Below, in pieces: positions 1-13,530 of a stretch of DNA of 64,000 nt. The DNA lies in the NCBI RefSeq assembly GCF_032854445.1, contig NC_088300.1:60794984-60858983 (forward strand). The letters run 5' to 3'. The first letter of the stretch is position 1; every line of letters starts with the position of its first letter. The notes beneath the pieces were generated by a model. That model had not been told where the DNA came from. It made no database searches and worked only from the letters and a program-made list of their open reading frames with translations. The DNA comes from Liolophura sinensis (taxonomy: Eukaryota; Mollusca; Polyplacophora; Chitonida; Chitonidae). Both the position numbers and the translations under genes were made by a program.

Positions 1-721
1 CTAAATGTATTTACTATAATGTATTCATGTAATTATTTTATACGCATTTGTATAAATGGATACATAGAACACTTATTGAAAAAATGTGAAAACATAAAAG
101 ATTGAAATCTAGCTATATAGGACCAAGATCAAAGAACTTAAATATCTTTTTAGCAGATCAGTTAAAAACATGTTCACTATGTCTGCAGTATGTTACCATT
201 CATACCAGATGAGGACTGATCAATACAACTGTACCAATACAATGGCATACAACACGGTGCAAAGTGATGTATGTGGGCTTTCCAGAAGGCACTTACAGAT
301 ACTACACTCAGCAAAGATGATATCACCAAAACATCAGATGGCTGTTTTTCAGGGAGTCTTTTCTGGAAAGGCCATAGTTACAAGTCTTTAAAACCTTTAC
401 TATCCCTGGCTTGGCATTTGATTAATTTACACGTTGAACTGGTATTAACTATGACATTGAGAATGGTGGTCTTCTGAAGAGAAAATCTGATATGATATGA
501 CCAAACAAACCAACAACCATACAAATCATAAAAGACTACAATGATAAATATTATTTCAGAAATTAATACTAGCTTACTTTATATGTACCTATGAATATTT
601 TAATCTTGACTTATCAAAATTCAATGAGGGAGGACAAGCTTTGTACAAACAGCGGTTCAAACCCCATTCTATAAGCAATATAAATAAATAGGAATTATAC
701 CTAACAACATGTTAGTATAGT
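1..721. other. Non-coding, nothing recognised
   Basis: AT-rich sequence. Two overlapping short frames (170-391, 271-477) have no family resemblance and no splice or promoter support. Confidence 0.6.
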
Positions 722-822
722 ATTTATTGCCTTACTTGAATGCTGTTTTACACTGTTAAACTGCTCCCGCATATGACAGTGGCCAACATCATGGCGAAAG
801 GAAACCCAAGACCATCTACACT
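722..822 (-). mobile_element. SINE fragment, degenerate
   Basis: TTGAATGCTGTTTTACACTG, ATATGACAGTGGCCAACATC and AAAGGAAACCCAAGACCATC match the minus-strand body. It lies about 150 bases before the full-length copy at 974, in the opposite orientation. Confidence 0.65.
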
Positions 823-973
823 GTACATGTTATTTAGTTTAGCACAACATAATTCCAAATCATAGATGATAATATTTATCTATATCTAAAATTCTCCAAC
901 AGATGTTGTAGGTTTCATACATCTCAATAGTGTGTCAGAGGCTTGCTTGTGGTGTGCTTGTATGACATATAGG

Positions 974-1244
974 CGCCCCCGGGTATGAAGTGCTTAGAGT
1001 GCCAGTGAGGCACAATGACCTAAGACCCTCTCACCAACGTGTTGGCTGTGAGTTCAAGTCCAGTTCATGCTGGTTTCTATTCTCGCCGTAGGTGGGAAGG
1101 TCTGTCAGTAACCTGTGAACTGTCGTGATTTTCCCCACTTTGCTCTGCCCGATATCTTCCCACCATAATGCTGGCCTCTATCATGTAAGTGAAATATTTT
1201 TGAGTACAGTATTAAACACCAATGAAATAAATAAATAAATATGA
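974..1244 (+). mobile_element. tRNA-derived SINE, near full length, diverged, with target-site duplication
   Basis: This copy has a tRNA-like head (B-box GTTCAAGTCC near 1052), the central body with TCTTCCCACCATAATGCTGG, and the 3' motif AAACACCAATGAAATAAATA. GACATATAGG flanks it at 964-973 and 1245-1254, a perfect 10-bp direct repeat that marks retrotransposition. The A-box region is strongly mutated, so this copy is old and probably inactive. Confidence 0.85.
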
Positions 1245-1254
1245 GACATATAGG

Positions 1255-2619
1255 GTTGGTTGATCCTCTTGTCAACAAATAAATGCTTTAGTACAAATGC
1301 CACAACAAATAAAGGCACATGTGGAACTGCAGCTGGAAGCAACCTGTTAAATTTATGTGCGTTAGCAGTAAAATATTAACTTCATTAAGTTCATCATAAA
1401 TGAAACTTTTTATGTCGCAAAGTTACATGTACAGCTGTTCAATGCTGTCATCTGGAGGGAAGCCGCAACATGGCGAGCAAATCCATATAAACAGATTATC
1501 AAAGTTTTGATGAATTATTAGTACACCATAAAACATTTTGAAAGGGCTGACATGCACAGCTGAAAACATTAATTTAATGTCTTAAAATAAAGAGTTAAAA
1601 CGGAATGATCCAGTAATACAGCTCAATTTCAAGAAAAAGCGTTTAAAATCTTTAAAAAATGGTATTATGGTATAAGTATTAAACACAACTGCCTAACATA
1701 CTATAGATACCCGTAGCGATGTATATATATAGCAAAGTTCTGCTCCTGGTATTAAGATGCAAAGATTGACATATATATGTTTTTAATGCCTTTTGAGAAA
1801 CCAACAACTAAAGTTTTAGCGTCACTGTAACGTGATCTTCCAGCAATGGTCCAATGTGTTTCTTTCAACTTTCCAGGAGAAAAACTCTAAATGATCCACA
1901 TATGAATTTATGATAAACAGAACAAGCAGAAGGCATAATAATTTAATCAACTATAAAACATTTTAAAAGTGAATAAATAGTTACTTTATGTGAACCATTT
2001 GTTCATGAACAAGACCAGGTTTTGGCGGTGCAAAACAATAAACCGTTATTTTTTTTTCACGAAAAAAGTGAATACAGTTTCCATTATACATTCACTGTCA
2101 TTCTTAAACAATTAAAACTGATACTTTCTATAGAGCATGAGGCAATACACTGCACAATCCTAACGACATAATGTTTACCTCATAATAATTAACAACACTT
2201 CAATTGTCATCAAAAAACACTTTTGTTAAGCGTAAAATGTTTCCTCATCAAAATTACCCCTTTAGGTAGCAATGAATTACTTAATCTCAACCTGCAGTTG
2301 AAAAAGCACATTTCCTTCAGGGGGAATTTCTCAATTATTCATATATATTCCCACACAACATTTCCTACAGTATGTTTCCTCAATATTTCACAGAGAAAAA
2401 TTATATGGCTCTATTAAAATCAAGTCAATTTTAAGAAATATCAACCTGCTAATTTAGTTTCACGAGGACTGGCACACCTACACAAAATGTATGATCATGG
2501 CCACATCAGCAATTTTCCAACCATATCATGCCAACACCTATACACATTATTCTATCATTATATAGAGTTTGTAACATAAAAGCTTAACAATACTGTTAAA
2601 CAGAAGGCAATACATAAAA

Positions 2620-2626
<7 letters not shown>
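1255..2626. other. Non-coding, nothing recognised
   Basis: AT-rich, with homopolymer runs only. No frame above 64 codons. Confidence 0.6.

Positions 2627-2675
<49 letters not shown>
2627..2675. repeat. AT microsatellite
   Basis: (TA)n of about 48 bases after a GTGTGT lead. Confidence 0.97.
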
Positions 2676-2676
<1 letters not shown>

Positions 2677-2795
2677 CAATATAGCAAAGCAAGAAGGACT
2701 GCTAATTAAATACCTTTGCACTTACTGATCGAATTACCAAACGAAAATTAAGAATCAACATGTATTCTGCAATCCACATTTTGGAAATGTCTGCA

Positions 2796-3307
2796 GTTGG
2801 TAATCTAACCATGCATGTGTGTCATAAGTTGGTGATCTAACCATGCATGTGTGTCATCAGTTGGTGATCTAACCATGCATGTGTCATTAGTTGGTGATTT
2901 AGCCATGCATGTGTCATCAGTTGGTAATTTAACCATGCATGTGTGTCATCAGTTGGTATTCTAATCATGCATGTGTGTCTTCAGTTGGTGATCTAACCAT
3001 GCGTGTGTGTCATCAGTTGGTGATCTAATCATGCATGTGTGTCATCAGTTGGTGATCTAACCATGCATGTGTGTCATCAGTTGGTGATCTAACCATGCAC
3101 GTGTCGTCAGTTGATAATCTAACCATGCATGTGTGTTGTCAGTTGGTGATCTAATCATGCATGTGTGTCATCAGTTGGTGATCTAACCATGCATGTGTCA
3201 TCAGTTGATGATCTAACCATGCATGTGTGTTGTCAGTTGGTGATCTAATCATGCATGTGTGTCATCAGTTGGTGATCTAACCATGCATGTGTGTCATTAG
3301 TTGGTTA
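2796..3307. repeat. Minisatellite, about 17 copies of a 30-32 bp unit
   Basis: The unit reads CAGTTGGTGATCTAACCATG then CATGTGTGTCAT. Two length classes (32 and 30 bp) differ by one GT. Each unit carries the palindrome CATGCATG. A three-unit block is itself repeated with a period of 94 bases (from 3121 and from 3215), showing recent multi-unit duplication. Confidence 0.95.
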
Positions 3308-4189
3308 TTGTTGTACATCTGCAATTAATGTAAAATCTAGACACACTACATCTAATTATTTTGGTCATTTGCCTTCTTTAAGTGCTTTTACCTTGATATC
3401 CTAATATGAAAACATGTCTTTTATTTTGTGTACGCACTGAAATGAACACAAACTTCCTCTTATTTTACACAAATTTTCCCTTGAAATCAATATTTTCTGC
3501 ATTGCTAACTTTTGATTTTGCTCTAGTTTAAGACTACAGACAAACTCTACAATCATGGTACAACACACAACAGGCCCACGTGTCATCTGCAGACTTATTC
3601 TGACTACAATCTGTACAACAGGTATGGAATTGCAATTTGTAACAAACCCTACAATGCCAATCCTTTTCAATTATACCCAGAGCAATTTCCAAGCTATCTG
3701 AACCTCTACACTGTACGCATTCTCTTAAGGATAACAAAACTGCAGAACGCCTTAAAACTTCAATATCACGTCTACTTGTTGTCCTCGTCTGTCTAAATTC
3801 CACTCTACACCACAAATGCCTACCCGAAACCCATATCAATGCCTCCCAAATGTCACTGTGCAATAAAAACAGATTTTTTATTCCCTAAAAACACTTAAAC
3901 AACATCAACAAACCCTGCACATCGTGCTCGGTCCCGTTGGTAATGACTCGTTACATTTGGCATTGGGTTTGCGTTCATGCCACATCTTCCATCCACTTTT
4001 CTATGCGTTTCTTTATTCCCTGATCAGCTCAAACAACAGACAGTACAAATCCCAAACCATTTGCTCAGAAACTGTATCACAAGCACTTTCATACAAACAG
4101 AACTTCAAGGATTAGTGTCCCAGAATTAGCTACTTGTCCTAAGTATAAAGATTTTAACCTGCTTAACAGTATGTTACCAGGGGGGCCTC

Positions 4190-4465
4190 TGAGAAACGTG
4201 ATTATGACTTTGAATCCACCAAAAACAAAAGATTTACTACTATAGCTGATCTGGTATATATAACCTGGGAATTTGCATCAAAACAATGTCGTTTTCGAGA
4301 TGGATTCGAGATACACAGAAGCAAATATACTGCTGTAACAATTTGAACCCATAGTGAGAAACGTTGAAAATTCAGACGTTGAATTTGCCCAGACATTTCC
4401 AACCGCACGGACAACATGGAAACTTCAGCTTCGTTTTACACCCACCAGGCCCAATCACCAGAGTT

Positions 4466-4531
<66 letters not shown>

Positions 4532-4985
4532 AAGCCTAATTTTTCCTCCCTGCTGCTAAAATTTTGCTGCCCGCCAGAGTTTCTTATCCCAACTCCTGCC
4601 AGGTTAGCAAAGATTTAGCTGTGTTTGGTCGGTATAAAACCCTTCCGTCTTATGCCGTGAAACCACACTTTCCAGAGGGTCAAATCATCTCTAAACTCAA
4701 AAAAAAAACTAACTTCAGAGTTCTTTGACGACCCATTTTTAGAACCGTATGTAGAACAGCACACCATTTCGAGGAGAAATTCGATATGCTTGTTGTCACT
4801 TCTGTGGCTTTTTAACACTAACTAAATGGCGAAGCTCTGACAGCTTGTACCATTGGACTTTAATGCCATATTACTCAGATTACTGTCCTTTTTAGCCATA
4901 TTTTTTTACGCTCAACTTAACAATATATACAGGATATATACAATCATGAATAAATATCAAATCTGGACACTAATCCTTTGTAAAA
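4190..4985 (+). repeat. Diverged dispersed element, copy 1
   Basis: It shares with 32790-33560, in the same order and strand: AACCTGGGAAT, ATGTCGTTTTC, ATATGCTTGTT(G/A)TCAC, GCTTTTTAACAC, AGCTCTGACAGCT and the closing TAATCC. The left part is interrupted by an AT microsatellite at 4465-4529. No coding capacity was recognised. Confidence 0.6.
4465..4529. repeat. AT microsatellite inside a dispersed element
   Basis: (TA)n with one C interruption. Two short plus-strand frames here code only Tyr/Ile repeats and are artefacts. Confidence 0.97.
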
Positions 4986-7269
4986 TACTACCTGGATGAC
5001 TAACAGTTTAATAGTAACAGTATACAGTGACATGTCTGTATGAGATTTTACATGTAACCAGGTCATATCCACAACAAGCAGAATGTACGCACCAAATTTG
5101 GAAGTCCTATCTCACAGAGGTTTTGAGAAATCCTGTCTACAAGAATCTAACACATACACACACCTGCAGGCACACCCAGACCCACATGCAGGTGAAAACA
5201 ACATGCGGTATACTATATTTATTTATTAAAAGCTACATGTACCTAGCACACCACTACAAAGTTTTTCTTTCAAAAATTCTTCCTCGTCTTTGTGAACTGC
5301 ATGACTATATACGTGGCACTTTGCCACAAATATTCTGAAGTGCCTCTGACACCATGATAGGTTGAGATTGCATGTATCAGCTCGTGCTTTAAGCTGGGAC
5401 ATTGAATCCTAAACTCTCAGCGCTATCGCTCAGCTTTCAAGTACTTCACCTTGGAGAGATGAACATGAGATGAAAGACAGATGAAAGCTTGCAATACAGA
5501 ATCTGCTTCACAACAGAAACATATCCCCTGGAGGAGAAAGTAAATATTGGCCGTCTCTCTTTCCGTCACCACATGGTGCCAGACCTCTGGATAAGGCACA
5601 GTCTCCTACTACATCAAAAACTAAAATTAGGGACCGCGCAAAGTATCTTTGGTTCAGTGTCCCGGGCATGCATTTATTGTCCAATCAAAGAAAAGTTCCA
5701 CTCCAAGTTATGGTTAGGCCAAAATTTACCATGCAACTATGTCAGAGACAATGCAATAGACATGGTAGCATAAGGATACACGGAACAGCAAGTTGCACCT
5801 GAAGGAAAAGAATATCAAAGCCTCAAAGTATCCAAACAATATTCAAAAGCTTTTAGTTAATAGTTATGAGCTAGTTGTTCTATTACACAGAGAAGGTTTA
5901 CCTTAAGTCACTCATGAAGTCATTTACTATAAAATACTGAAGAATGGATGCTTATCTTAATTTCTTTTACACACATTCATAATTGAGCCACTCCATATGA
6001 GTATATCCAGGAATTACTGACACAAAACCCTAACCTGTGTGAGCTGCAAAGCTTGACCAATGACTAAACCAGCATTCATAGATGGTGAATCTTCTGGCAA
6101 AACCCCTCATTACATAGTGCTTCAATCACCATCAATCTTTTACTGTACAGACTCCACATCAAATTCCCTAACTGATCAATCAATACATGTACTACTAATT
6201 TTTTTTAACTGGTCAGTGTTGCCACTCTCTCTTGTCATACTTTAGACAAGACTGTACATATGCTCTAATACTAAATCTGGTTTGTGGCAACTGAGCGTTT
6301 CCTGATAAAACCTACAATCAGTTATTCCATCCTGCATAAAGTTATCAAAACTGTGAAAAATCAGGCCTAGTTTATTTCTTGATTGATGAACCACCAGAGA
6401 ACTCTCTCTACTGATCCATCAATCAAAGAAATATGGAACTGACCATTTTGGTTTTGATAGCATACAGGAAGCATCATATGTAAGGGTAAGAAAAGAAAAC
6501 TTGCTATCACTCTGTTGATCAATTGTAAAATACCTGAGATTATCACGAGTATATAAAAAAAAAACATTCAAATTCCCAAATTCTCACTTGTGATGTAACT
6601 GGGTTTTTTTTTTATAAATTTTAGAAAAAATTAATGTTTGTTTTTTTTTGAACTAGAAAACTAACTAACTTCCTTTAACTATCCTAGAAAAAAGTCCCTG
6701 GCTACATGTGTGGAAAAAAAATTTCATAATGAAGTATCGCAGTGACTTTTCATCAACAATGCACTGCGTCATATGCATCTCTTTGATGTCACAATACAAC
6801 ATGAGCCACTCTAAAGCCAAACAAACAAACCAGGTGTGTTTAAGCACTTGCTTGCATACACAAATAAAGCGCTCCATCCAGGGAGAGTATCTAACGATCA
6901 CATGTCTTCACAGTATTATTCTGAATCAAAAGATTTACAGACAAAACAAAATGATTTTCTGAGCACCATGTATGTTTCATTTTATCTCACAGAATAACAA
7001 AATCAATGTGGCACGTTTGTCATTCTAAATCAGTCAAGGCTTGTATGGTATTTATACCAGCAGGCATATTTAACTACTCATTTGATTTGCATTTAATGCT
7101 TTACTCAGGAACTGTTTTATGTATTATTGCATGACGATGCATGGTCATGTCTTTGGCTCGATAAACTTTGTTTGGTCAACGTTAAACCACTCTATAACAA
7201 AGCGGCAGACATAGATATGCTTTTACACCCACAATGTTGAGGACCAATCTCCACCGTCGTCTCACTGCA
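4986..7269. other. Non-coding, nothing recognised
   Basis: Short frames such as 5027-5338 (containing a CACACA-rich stretch) and 5489-5773 have no recognisable homology. A-rich and T-rich runs occur near 6550-6720. Confidence 0.55.
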
Positions 7270-7790
7270 TGATGTCATATCACTGTCCAAGTTTCACTGC
7301 AATCCGTGAAAGCCTATTCAAATTATTGTCTGGACAATTAAACAACTGGGAGACAATGATGCCAACATGGCCATGTTGTCTTATGCACATGGTCTGAAAA
7401 CTAGCCCAGCTTTTCTTTCATTGATGTCATACAACTGTTCAAAATCAACAGCCAATGGCCACAGCGTTTCAGAGAAAAATAACCAACTAGAAAACAAAGA
7501 TGGCGGCAATGGGTATGTTCTTTTACGCATATCTCTGAAAACCAATCCAGCCATCCTTCACTGATACATCTGTCCCAAATCTAATAGCCAGAGCATTCTG
7601 CAAAAATCATACCATTTTCCAAGTTTGATGGCAATCTGTCACGTCTTTTCAAGGTTACTGTCTGAACTGAAAGTTAACCCACTGGAAAACGAAGATGGCC
7701 ACAGCCATCACTTATAATAAACCCCAGCAATCCCCTCATCAAAGTTTGCAGGCAATTGGTCACAGGATTCTTCAATCATTGTCTGGTCTT
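7270..7790 (+). repeat. Degenerate internal repeats of CAAGTTTNNNGGCAATC type
   Basis: Recurring motifs CCAAGTTTCACTGCAATCCG (7288), CCAAGTTTGATGGCAATCTG (7616) and AAAGTTTGCAGGCAATTGGT (7740) are each followed by TTCAA and TGTCTGG/TGTCTGAAC, then AACTGGAAAAC and AAAGATGGC. They look like decayed units of an old repetitive element. A 65-codon frame at 7367-7564 is part of it and not a gene. Confidence 0.55.
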
Positions 7791-8907
7791 CACCTGCCTG
7801 ACAAAAGGGCAGAACTGTTAGTGACAGCTTGTGCAAATCCGTAAGTCCCCCTTCAGGTCGCTGGCAAGGAACATGACTTACAATATCCTCAGAAAAAGTA
7901 GTTGAAAACAAGGCTTAGTACAAAAAACATGAACAGAGTACTTTAAACTTCCTTGATAGGGATACTGAAAAAATAAATATACACAAACACAATATAATTG
8001 GAATTTAAATGAAATTAACATGGGTCTGATCTTTCTCTGCATGACCTGCATTAAGCTTAAAAAACTTTTCTATTACTGTTTGTGCATGCACTGTATTTCG
8101 AGTTGCTAAGGGGGAAATGCAGCAGAAAGACGTATTAAAAATGCCAAAATTGTATTCCATTACTAAACAAATTTACAAGTGTTTTTCTTGAGTGAAAAGG
8201 TAACTGAATATTATATGACAGCTTGCTGTGCCACGAGGTGTGATGATAACCATGTCTAGCCACACTAATCCCATGTGAACGTCTACAAATTTACCGCCCA
8301 TTCTCTACATGGACAGATAAAACGTGACCTCCAGTTTGCTACTGGACAGTTGTGTACCTAACAGGGTCCCGCAGTTCACGGGCAGGACAGAATCTGCCAA
8401 TGTGCTGCGTCCAAACTGCCAATGGCACTGCGGTTTGTAATTGCTCTGTACTTAATCGAACTTAATCTGTGCATGAAAGCCCATTTTTGTTTTCTGCCTG
8501 GTGAAATCAGCTTAGTTTGTCTGACTGTTTTGTCACATGGGTGAGTTTTTGATTCAAATGACAAGGGGATATATAACTAATGACACAGACAAAGAAGTCC
8601 TGTGGGGGATGAAATGGCACATTATCGGCATACGCTCAGACAACCTGCCAAAACCTCCAGAGCTATCTGCAAGGGATCGAGATCGCCCTGCCATCTAGGT
8701 TCAACACGTGGTGTCGTGGCACTTTGATGTGTGGCAGAATTCTGTTCCCAGAGTGTGGCTGGAAACCTTTTCCCAAAGGAAACAAATCTGATGACACAGA
8801 CAACGTGTGATGCATCCGACCATAATGGCATCATCTAAGTGTGGATTACATAACACTAAGGCCAACTCAATGAGGCGGCGAATAAAAGCTGTCACAGAAG
8901 CATCCTC

Positions 8908-8990
8908 GAGGAATATTTATATTTATTTATCTGATTGGTGCTTTAATCGCGGTGCTCAAGGATTTTTCACCGCAATGATGCTGGTCAGGT
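8908..8990 (-). mobile_element. SINE 3' fragment, degenerate
   Basis: TTTATTTATCTGATTGGTGC, GGTGCTCAAGGATTTTTCAC and GCAATGATGCTGGTC resemble the SINE tail and adjoining body on the minus strand, with a deletion in the middle. Confidence 0.6.
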
Positions 8991-9009
8991 CTATAAGTGG
9001 GTGTCAAAC

Positions 9010-11079
9010 AGTTTTCAAACCATGAAGGCTGTAAGAGTATCTGGTATAAAGCCAGAAACTGATAATTTTCAAAAATTTCTCAGCTCTAGCAAACCGAGTA
9101 CAATTAGAATTTTGTTAATTATTTTCGAAATGAACTGCACGTACAGTAACGGCTACAATTCATGAGTTTTACACTCTTTCCGGGGTAGAGGTACAGGTGA
9201 CGAACATGAATCTGGGATTACATTTGCCCCAGAGAACCACTTGATGAAGTGGTTTAAGTTATTGTAGATGAAATTATTGAGACACATACAAATCAATACC
9301 AATAAGTCTCCAAACAATGTGTTTAATTCTCAAGGTCCTTTTTTACAGATATTATTACACTGTGTTCCAAACTACCTGTTCATATTCTCTTAACTGGACT
9401 AGATGTTCTATCTAAACAATAAGAAGAAGACTTACAAGTACATTATCCATACATCTATCAGATTAGCACTATATAGAATGAATTATTGTTTGCTTTGGGC
9501 TTTCATGTTAAGATCATCTTTCCGAACTGACGAGGAATGCCAACTGTCCACTCATCTGTACTTCATCAGAGTACCTTATTGGGACACTATATCTCTCGCT
9601 TACATCATTCATCACAATGAGAGTGATTGAGGTCATCAGGTAGAATGCTTGTCTGACACGGATGATTTCAGAAAGGTCCGACTGCATAAAACATCACATT
9701 GCTAAAGCTTTAGCATACACGGTCTTGTCAACTTAATTAATACATCCATGAATTATACCACACACCGTACTGTTTTCACTTGTGCTGTTCATGCACTGAT
9801 TTATTTACTTCTACTTAATATAACAATGTGTTGTACTTAACTCAACCATACATGCACCTATGCACTGACACTTTAAGAAGCAAAAACCAGTACGCACTGG
9901 ATTATCTGCCATACTTGTTTTATACATTCTCACACCACTAGATATGATCAAGTTTCTACACAGCGTTAAGAACACCAGACCTTAGCTATTGCAAATGTGA
10001 AATATGGAGAAAAAAAAAACACAATGTAAATTGATCAAAGCCAGCTCAACTTTCTTCAGTCAGACAGATTAAAGGCATTATAACGATTTATCTTGCATAA
10101 ATAATCAAACACATACCCAGACCGTCTGTTACATATTTGAAGAAGTGTCAAAATAAATTATTGTGTTTACAGCATAAAAGGCAAGATGATTACACCTGAT
10201 GCCGTGAACATATGAAGTCTTAAGTGTGCAAAATTTTCAAGAAAAAACAGGATATGTGTTTTATTTACAGAAATTAAGTCAATTTTTAACAAGAAAGATG
10301 TCAAGAGGGATTGGAATTGAAAAATTATAATGGGTACATACTGGAATAATTTTGAATGAGCCAGAGTACGTGTGATGATAGACTGTGATGAAGATGTTTG
10401 TCAAAATGAACTTGGAAGGAGAAAAAAATTTATTTAAAAAGAAGTTCGAATTTGCAAAATCTGTGGCATACACAAAAGCCACGACACGTTGAATCACTCT
10501 TTTTGGATGTTCAAAATCGGACCAACAGACAAACAAAGCGAGACATACAGCTGCTTGTCACAACTCAAAATAGAAGGATAAGTGACAGCTGAAGATGTAG
10601 ATTTACTTCAAACTAACACTGGTACAAAAACCTATATAACTAAAAAATATTTAACTTCTACATGTATACAATGTTGCTAAAATATCAACATGAGAATCCT
10701 ATAAAGAGGGACACAAACTTACTTTTTCTGGCATGATGCCATCGAATGGAAGCAGAAGTTAATAATGACAGTATGACAATTTTCATTTCCTTCAATCAGC
10801 AACTTTGCACGAAGTTGAAGAAGGATGGGGCACATTGAGCCAGCCTCCAGGTTGATGAGGTCACCAATTCATGGCATGTAGACAAGATTACAAAGTTAAC
10901 AGAAAAGAAAATACAGCTAGGAACCATCAACATGGAATCTCTACATGCTGTGGTCTCTTTACTTTCTGCCACACAGACTCCCCATCTATCATCTGATTTA
11001 TATTTGCCGTACTAAAAACCAATTTCTTTAGAATCAAGAAAAGACTTGTGTAATATTACTTGCATATTAACTTAGATCT
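9010..11079. other. Non-coding, nothing recognised
   Basis: AT-rich sequence without repeats of note. Frames are short and unsupported. Confidence 0.55.
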
Positions 11080-11720
11080 GAATGGATTACGCCTTTCTTT
11101 GGCCCACTGAATTTACCAAAACCTTTTCGTCTTTGTCCACTTTTGGAATTACGAAATATGAGCAGGCAGTCAGTGCTCCCTTTTGTTATGATTTGACACC
11201 CAGCTACAGGGACTTAAGACAGGGGGTCCCCAATCCTCTGCGTTAATCGTGACTAAAATCAATATTCACACATTCTGCAAGATAGGCACAGGGTTGGAGT
11301 GCCCTAGCTTGACTTGAAATATCCCAGTTGTTTGTGGCGTAAAATTCCACGGACACTTCGCGGGCTGCACCCCATGCATGCACAAAGCTTCAAAGTACAT
11401 CCTCGCAAAAGCTCGAATCAAGTCTAAAATTACATTTGCAGAGGGTCAAGACATACAATACAATGTACCAATCACTAGTTAGTTTTCGGCTCCCCTTAAT
11501 TATTGACTGCTACATGCCCAATTAACTGCCCAATGCCCAATGGCTTGCAAAGAGTCGCATTAGACTGGGCAGTTTCTCAGGCTGACAGGGGTTGTCTTGA
11601 TAAAGGTTTATAGATGACTGGATAATTTGTTAGAGTCCAGGCAATAACGCATGTCTATCATTGGCCACTGATCTTGTTCACATAACCTTAATAGTCCTTT
11701 TATGGTGAATTATTCTCCTT
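11080..11720. other. GC-balanced non-coding block, possible regulatory element
   Basis: Composition differs from the AT-rich, low-complexity surroundings and no repeats were seen. It contains homeodomain-type CTTAATTATTGAC and CATTGGCCACTGATC (inverted CCAAT). No coding frame of note. Confidence 0.25.
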
Positions 11721-12301
11721 TCTAAAACTGACAACAAGGATGTCGAGAATCAAACAGGATGAACAATGTAATTATGATGTCTTTGCCCCTCCCCCCTTCC
11801 CCCAAACCCAAGTAGAGGAAGAGGTGAGTTAATATTACAGCACTCAGTTACAGCAAAAAATATAAAAAAAATGGGACTTTTTGAAAACCATTTTAAAGCC
11901 ATCTAATTCTGGTACTCTTTGATGTCACTATTCAGCACACTTCAGGATAGTTTGGAGAAGATTTCTGTCTGCCTGCCAAATATAGAGACTGATTACAAAA
12001 TTCCATTCAATTAAGTGTTCCATTAACTTTTGATTTAGCATACTTGGTGTCTGATTTAATCTGTATAGGAGTTAAACCCAAAATTTCATGTTGCAAGCAA
12101 TTAATGGTATTCTGCATATGTAGAACAGCCAGATGTATTTGACAGGGATAATCCAACTTAACACAACTGGAGACAAATCATCCAGGGAAAATTACAGAAA
12201 GATAATTGTCTTAATTGATTATCATGCAGCTGTTAATTACTATATTCACCTGGTGTAACTGGTGCATTCATGTATGTTGTGCATGCATAAAGCACCAGTA
12301 T

Positions 12302-12377
12302 GACAGTCGCACCAGCCTCACAGTCGCACCAGCCTCACAGTCGCACAAGTGCCACAGTCAAACCAGTGTCACAGTCG
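12302..12377. repeat. Short tandem repeat, 17-bp unit, about 4.5 copies
   Basis: ACAGTCGCACCAGCCTC is repeated with growing divergence toward the right (ACAGTCGCACAAGTGCC, ACAGTCAAACCAGTGTC). Confidence 0.9.
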
Positions 12378-13404
12378 GCTAACCAAACAAATAATGTTAC
12401 CGCTGCTCATTATAAGATTATGGTTGAATTCCTGTAACAAATGTGGCCTTCTCTGCCATTGGCACCTTGTGTTGTGCCATCCTGCTGTTTTAACCAAAAC
12501 ATATGGCCTGTGACGAAATCACTGTTTTACATGAGAACTTGGAAGTTTAAGTTTTCCTTTATACTGACTTGTACATGAACATTACTGTTTTGGTTTCATG
12601 CAAAATCTCCCTAAACAGTGTACACTTTTATTCAAAATTCAAAAATTACAGTCCACTAGAATGCCTATATACCCATGTAACTGGGGCAGCTGGTTTAAGT
12701 AGTGGTTTGAAATAGTGGGGTAATTGAGATTCATATGCTTGTATGTAAAAAAAAAAATGCACACAAAACAATACAAGTCATAATTTGTAAGTGCTTTGAA
12801 AAACAAACAAATTATTCTGCTGCGAAGTGTATATATCTTTATCAAATGAAACACATTCACTGCAGCAGTGTTTGCATTTTTGACTTAAGTCTTATGACAT
12901 TTGATAAATATGAGCAGAGGTCTTTAGAATTAATTATGATGCAAATTCTATCTACAAAGTGTAGTACTGTCCATTTATGTAAATAAATAAAATTATTACA
13001 TGCAAGTATAAAAGATGATATTATATCATCTACAATAAGTAAAAGTCAACAGTTTTCAGCAAAATGGGTTGTTTTCCCATTAGTTTTGAATATGCCTCAA
13101 ACGCCAGAATAAGAGATAATGAAGATTTTATGTTAAAGTGCAATTTTTCACAAATGTAGTAATTTGTTTCTACTTCTTTCATTTACAGATAATAATTCAT
13201 GAAGAGCTCTTTGTTTACTAGTACGTACTGCTAATACAAACCCTACATGTAAGGATAAATAAAGATCAATTTTGACAATATTGTGCCAAATTCAACTCAA
13301 TCTGGTGGACATACACCATAGGTTTATGCCCGCAGATAATGAAAACACAAATGAATGAGCAAGAAGCGAGTGTCACACACTTAATCTCAGTGGATTTAGG
13401 TATC

Positions 13405-13530
13405 TATCTGAATGGAGTTTTACGCTCTCAAGAATATTTCACTTATATGATGGCGGCCAGCATTGTTGTGGGAGAAAACTGGACAGAGCCCAGGGGATTT
13501 AATCCCACAACCACCTGATAGTTGCTTACA
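13405..13530 (-). mobile_element. SINE fragment, degenerate
   Basis: TTTTACGCTCTCAAGAATAT, GATGGCGGCCAGCATTGTTG and GGACAGAGCCCAGGGGA match the SINE body on the minus strand. Both the tail repeat and the tRNA head are lost. Confidence 0.8.

Noticed and set aside
2796-3307. Regular repeats resembling a CRISPR array
   Set aside because: Units are contiguous with no unique spacers, and the context is a eukaryotic genome; it is a minisatellite.
7708-7911. Minus-strand frame of 67 codons in GC-balanced sequence
   Set aside because: Overlaps the degenerate repeat at 7270-7790 and shows no family resemblance.
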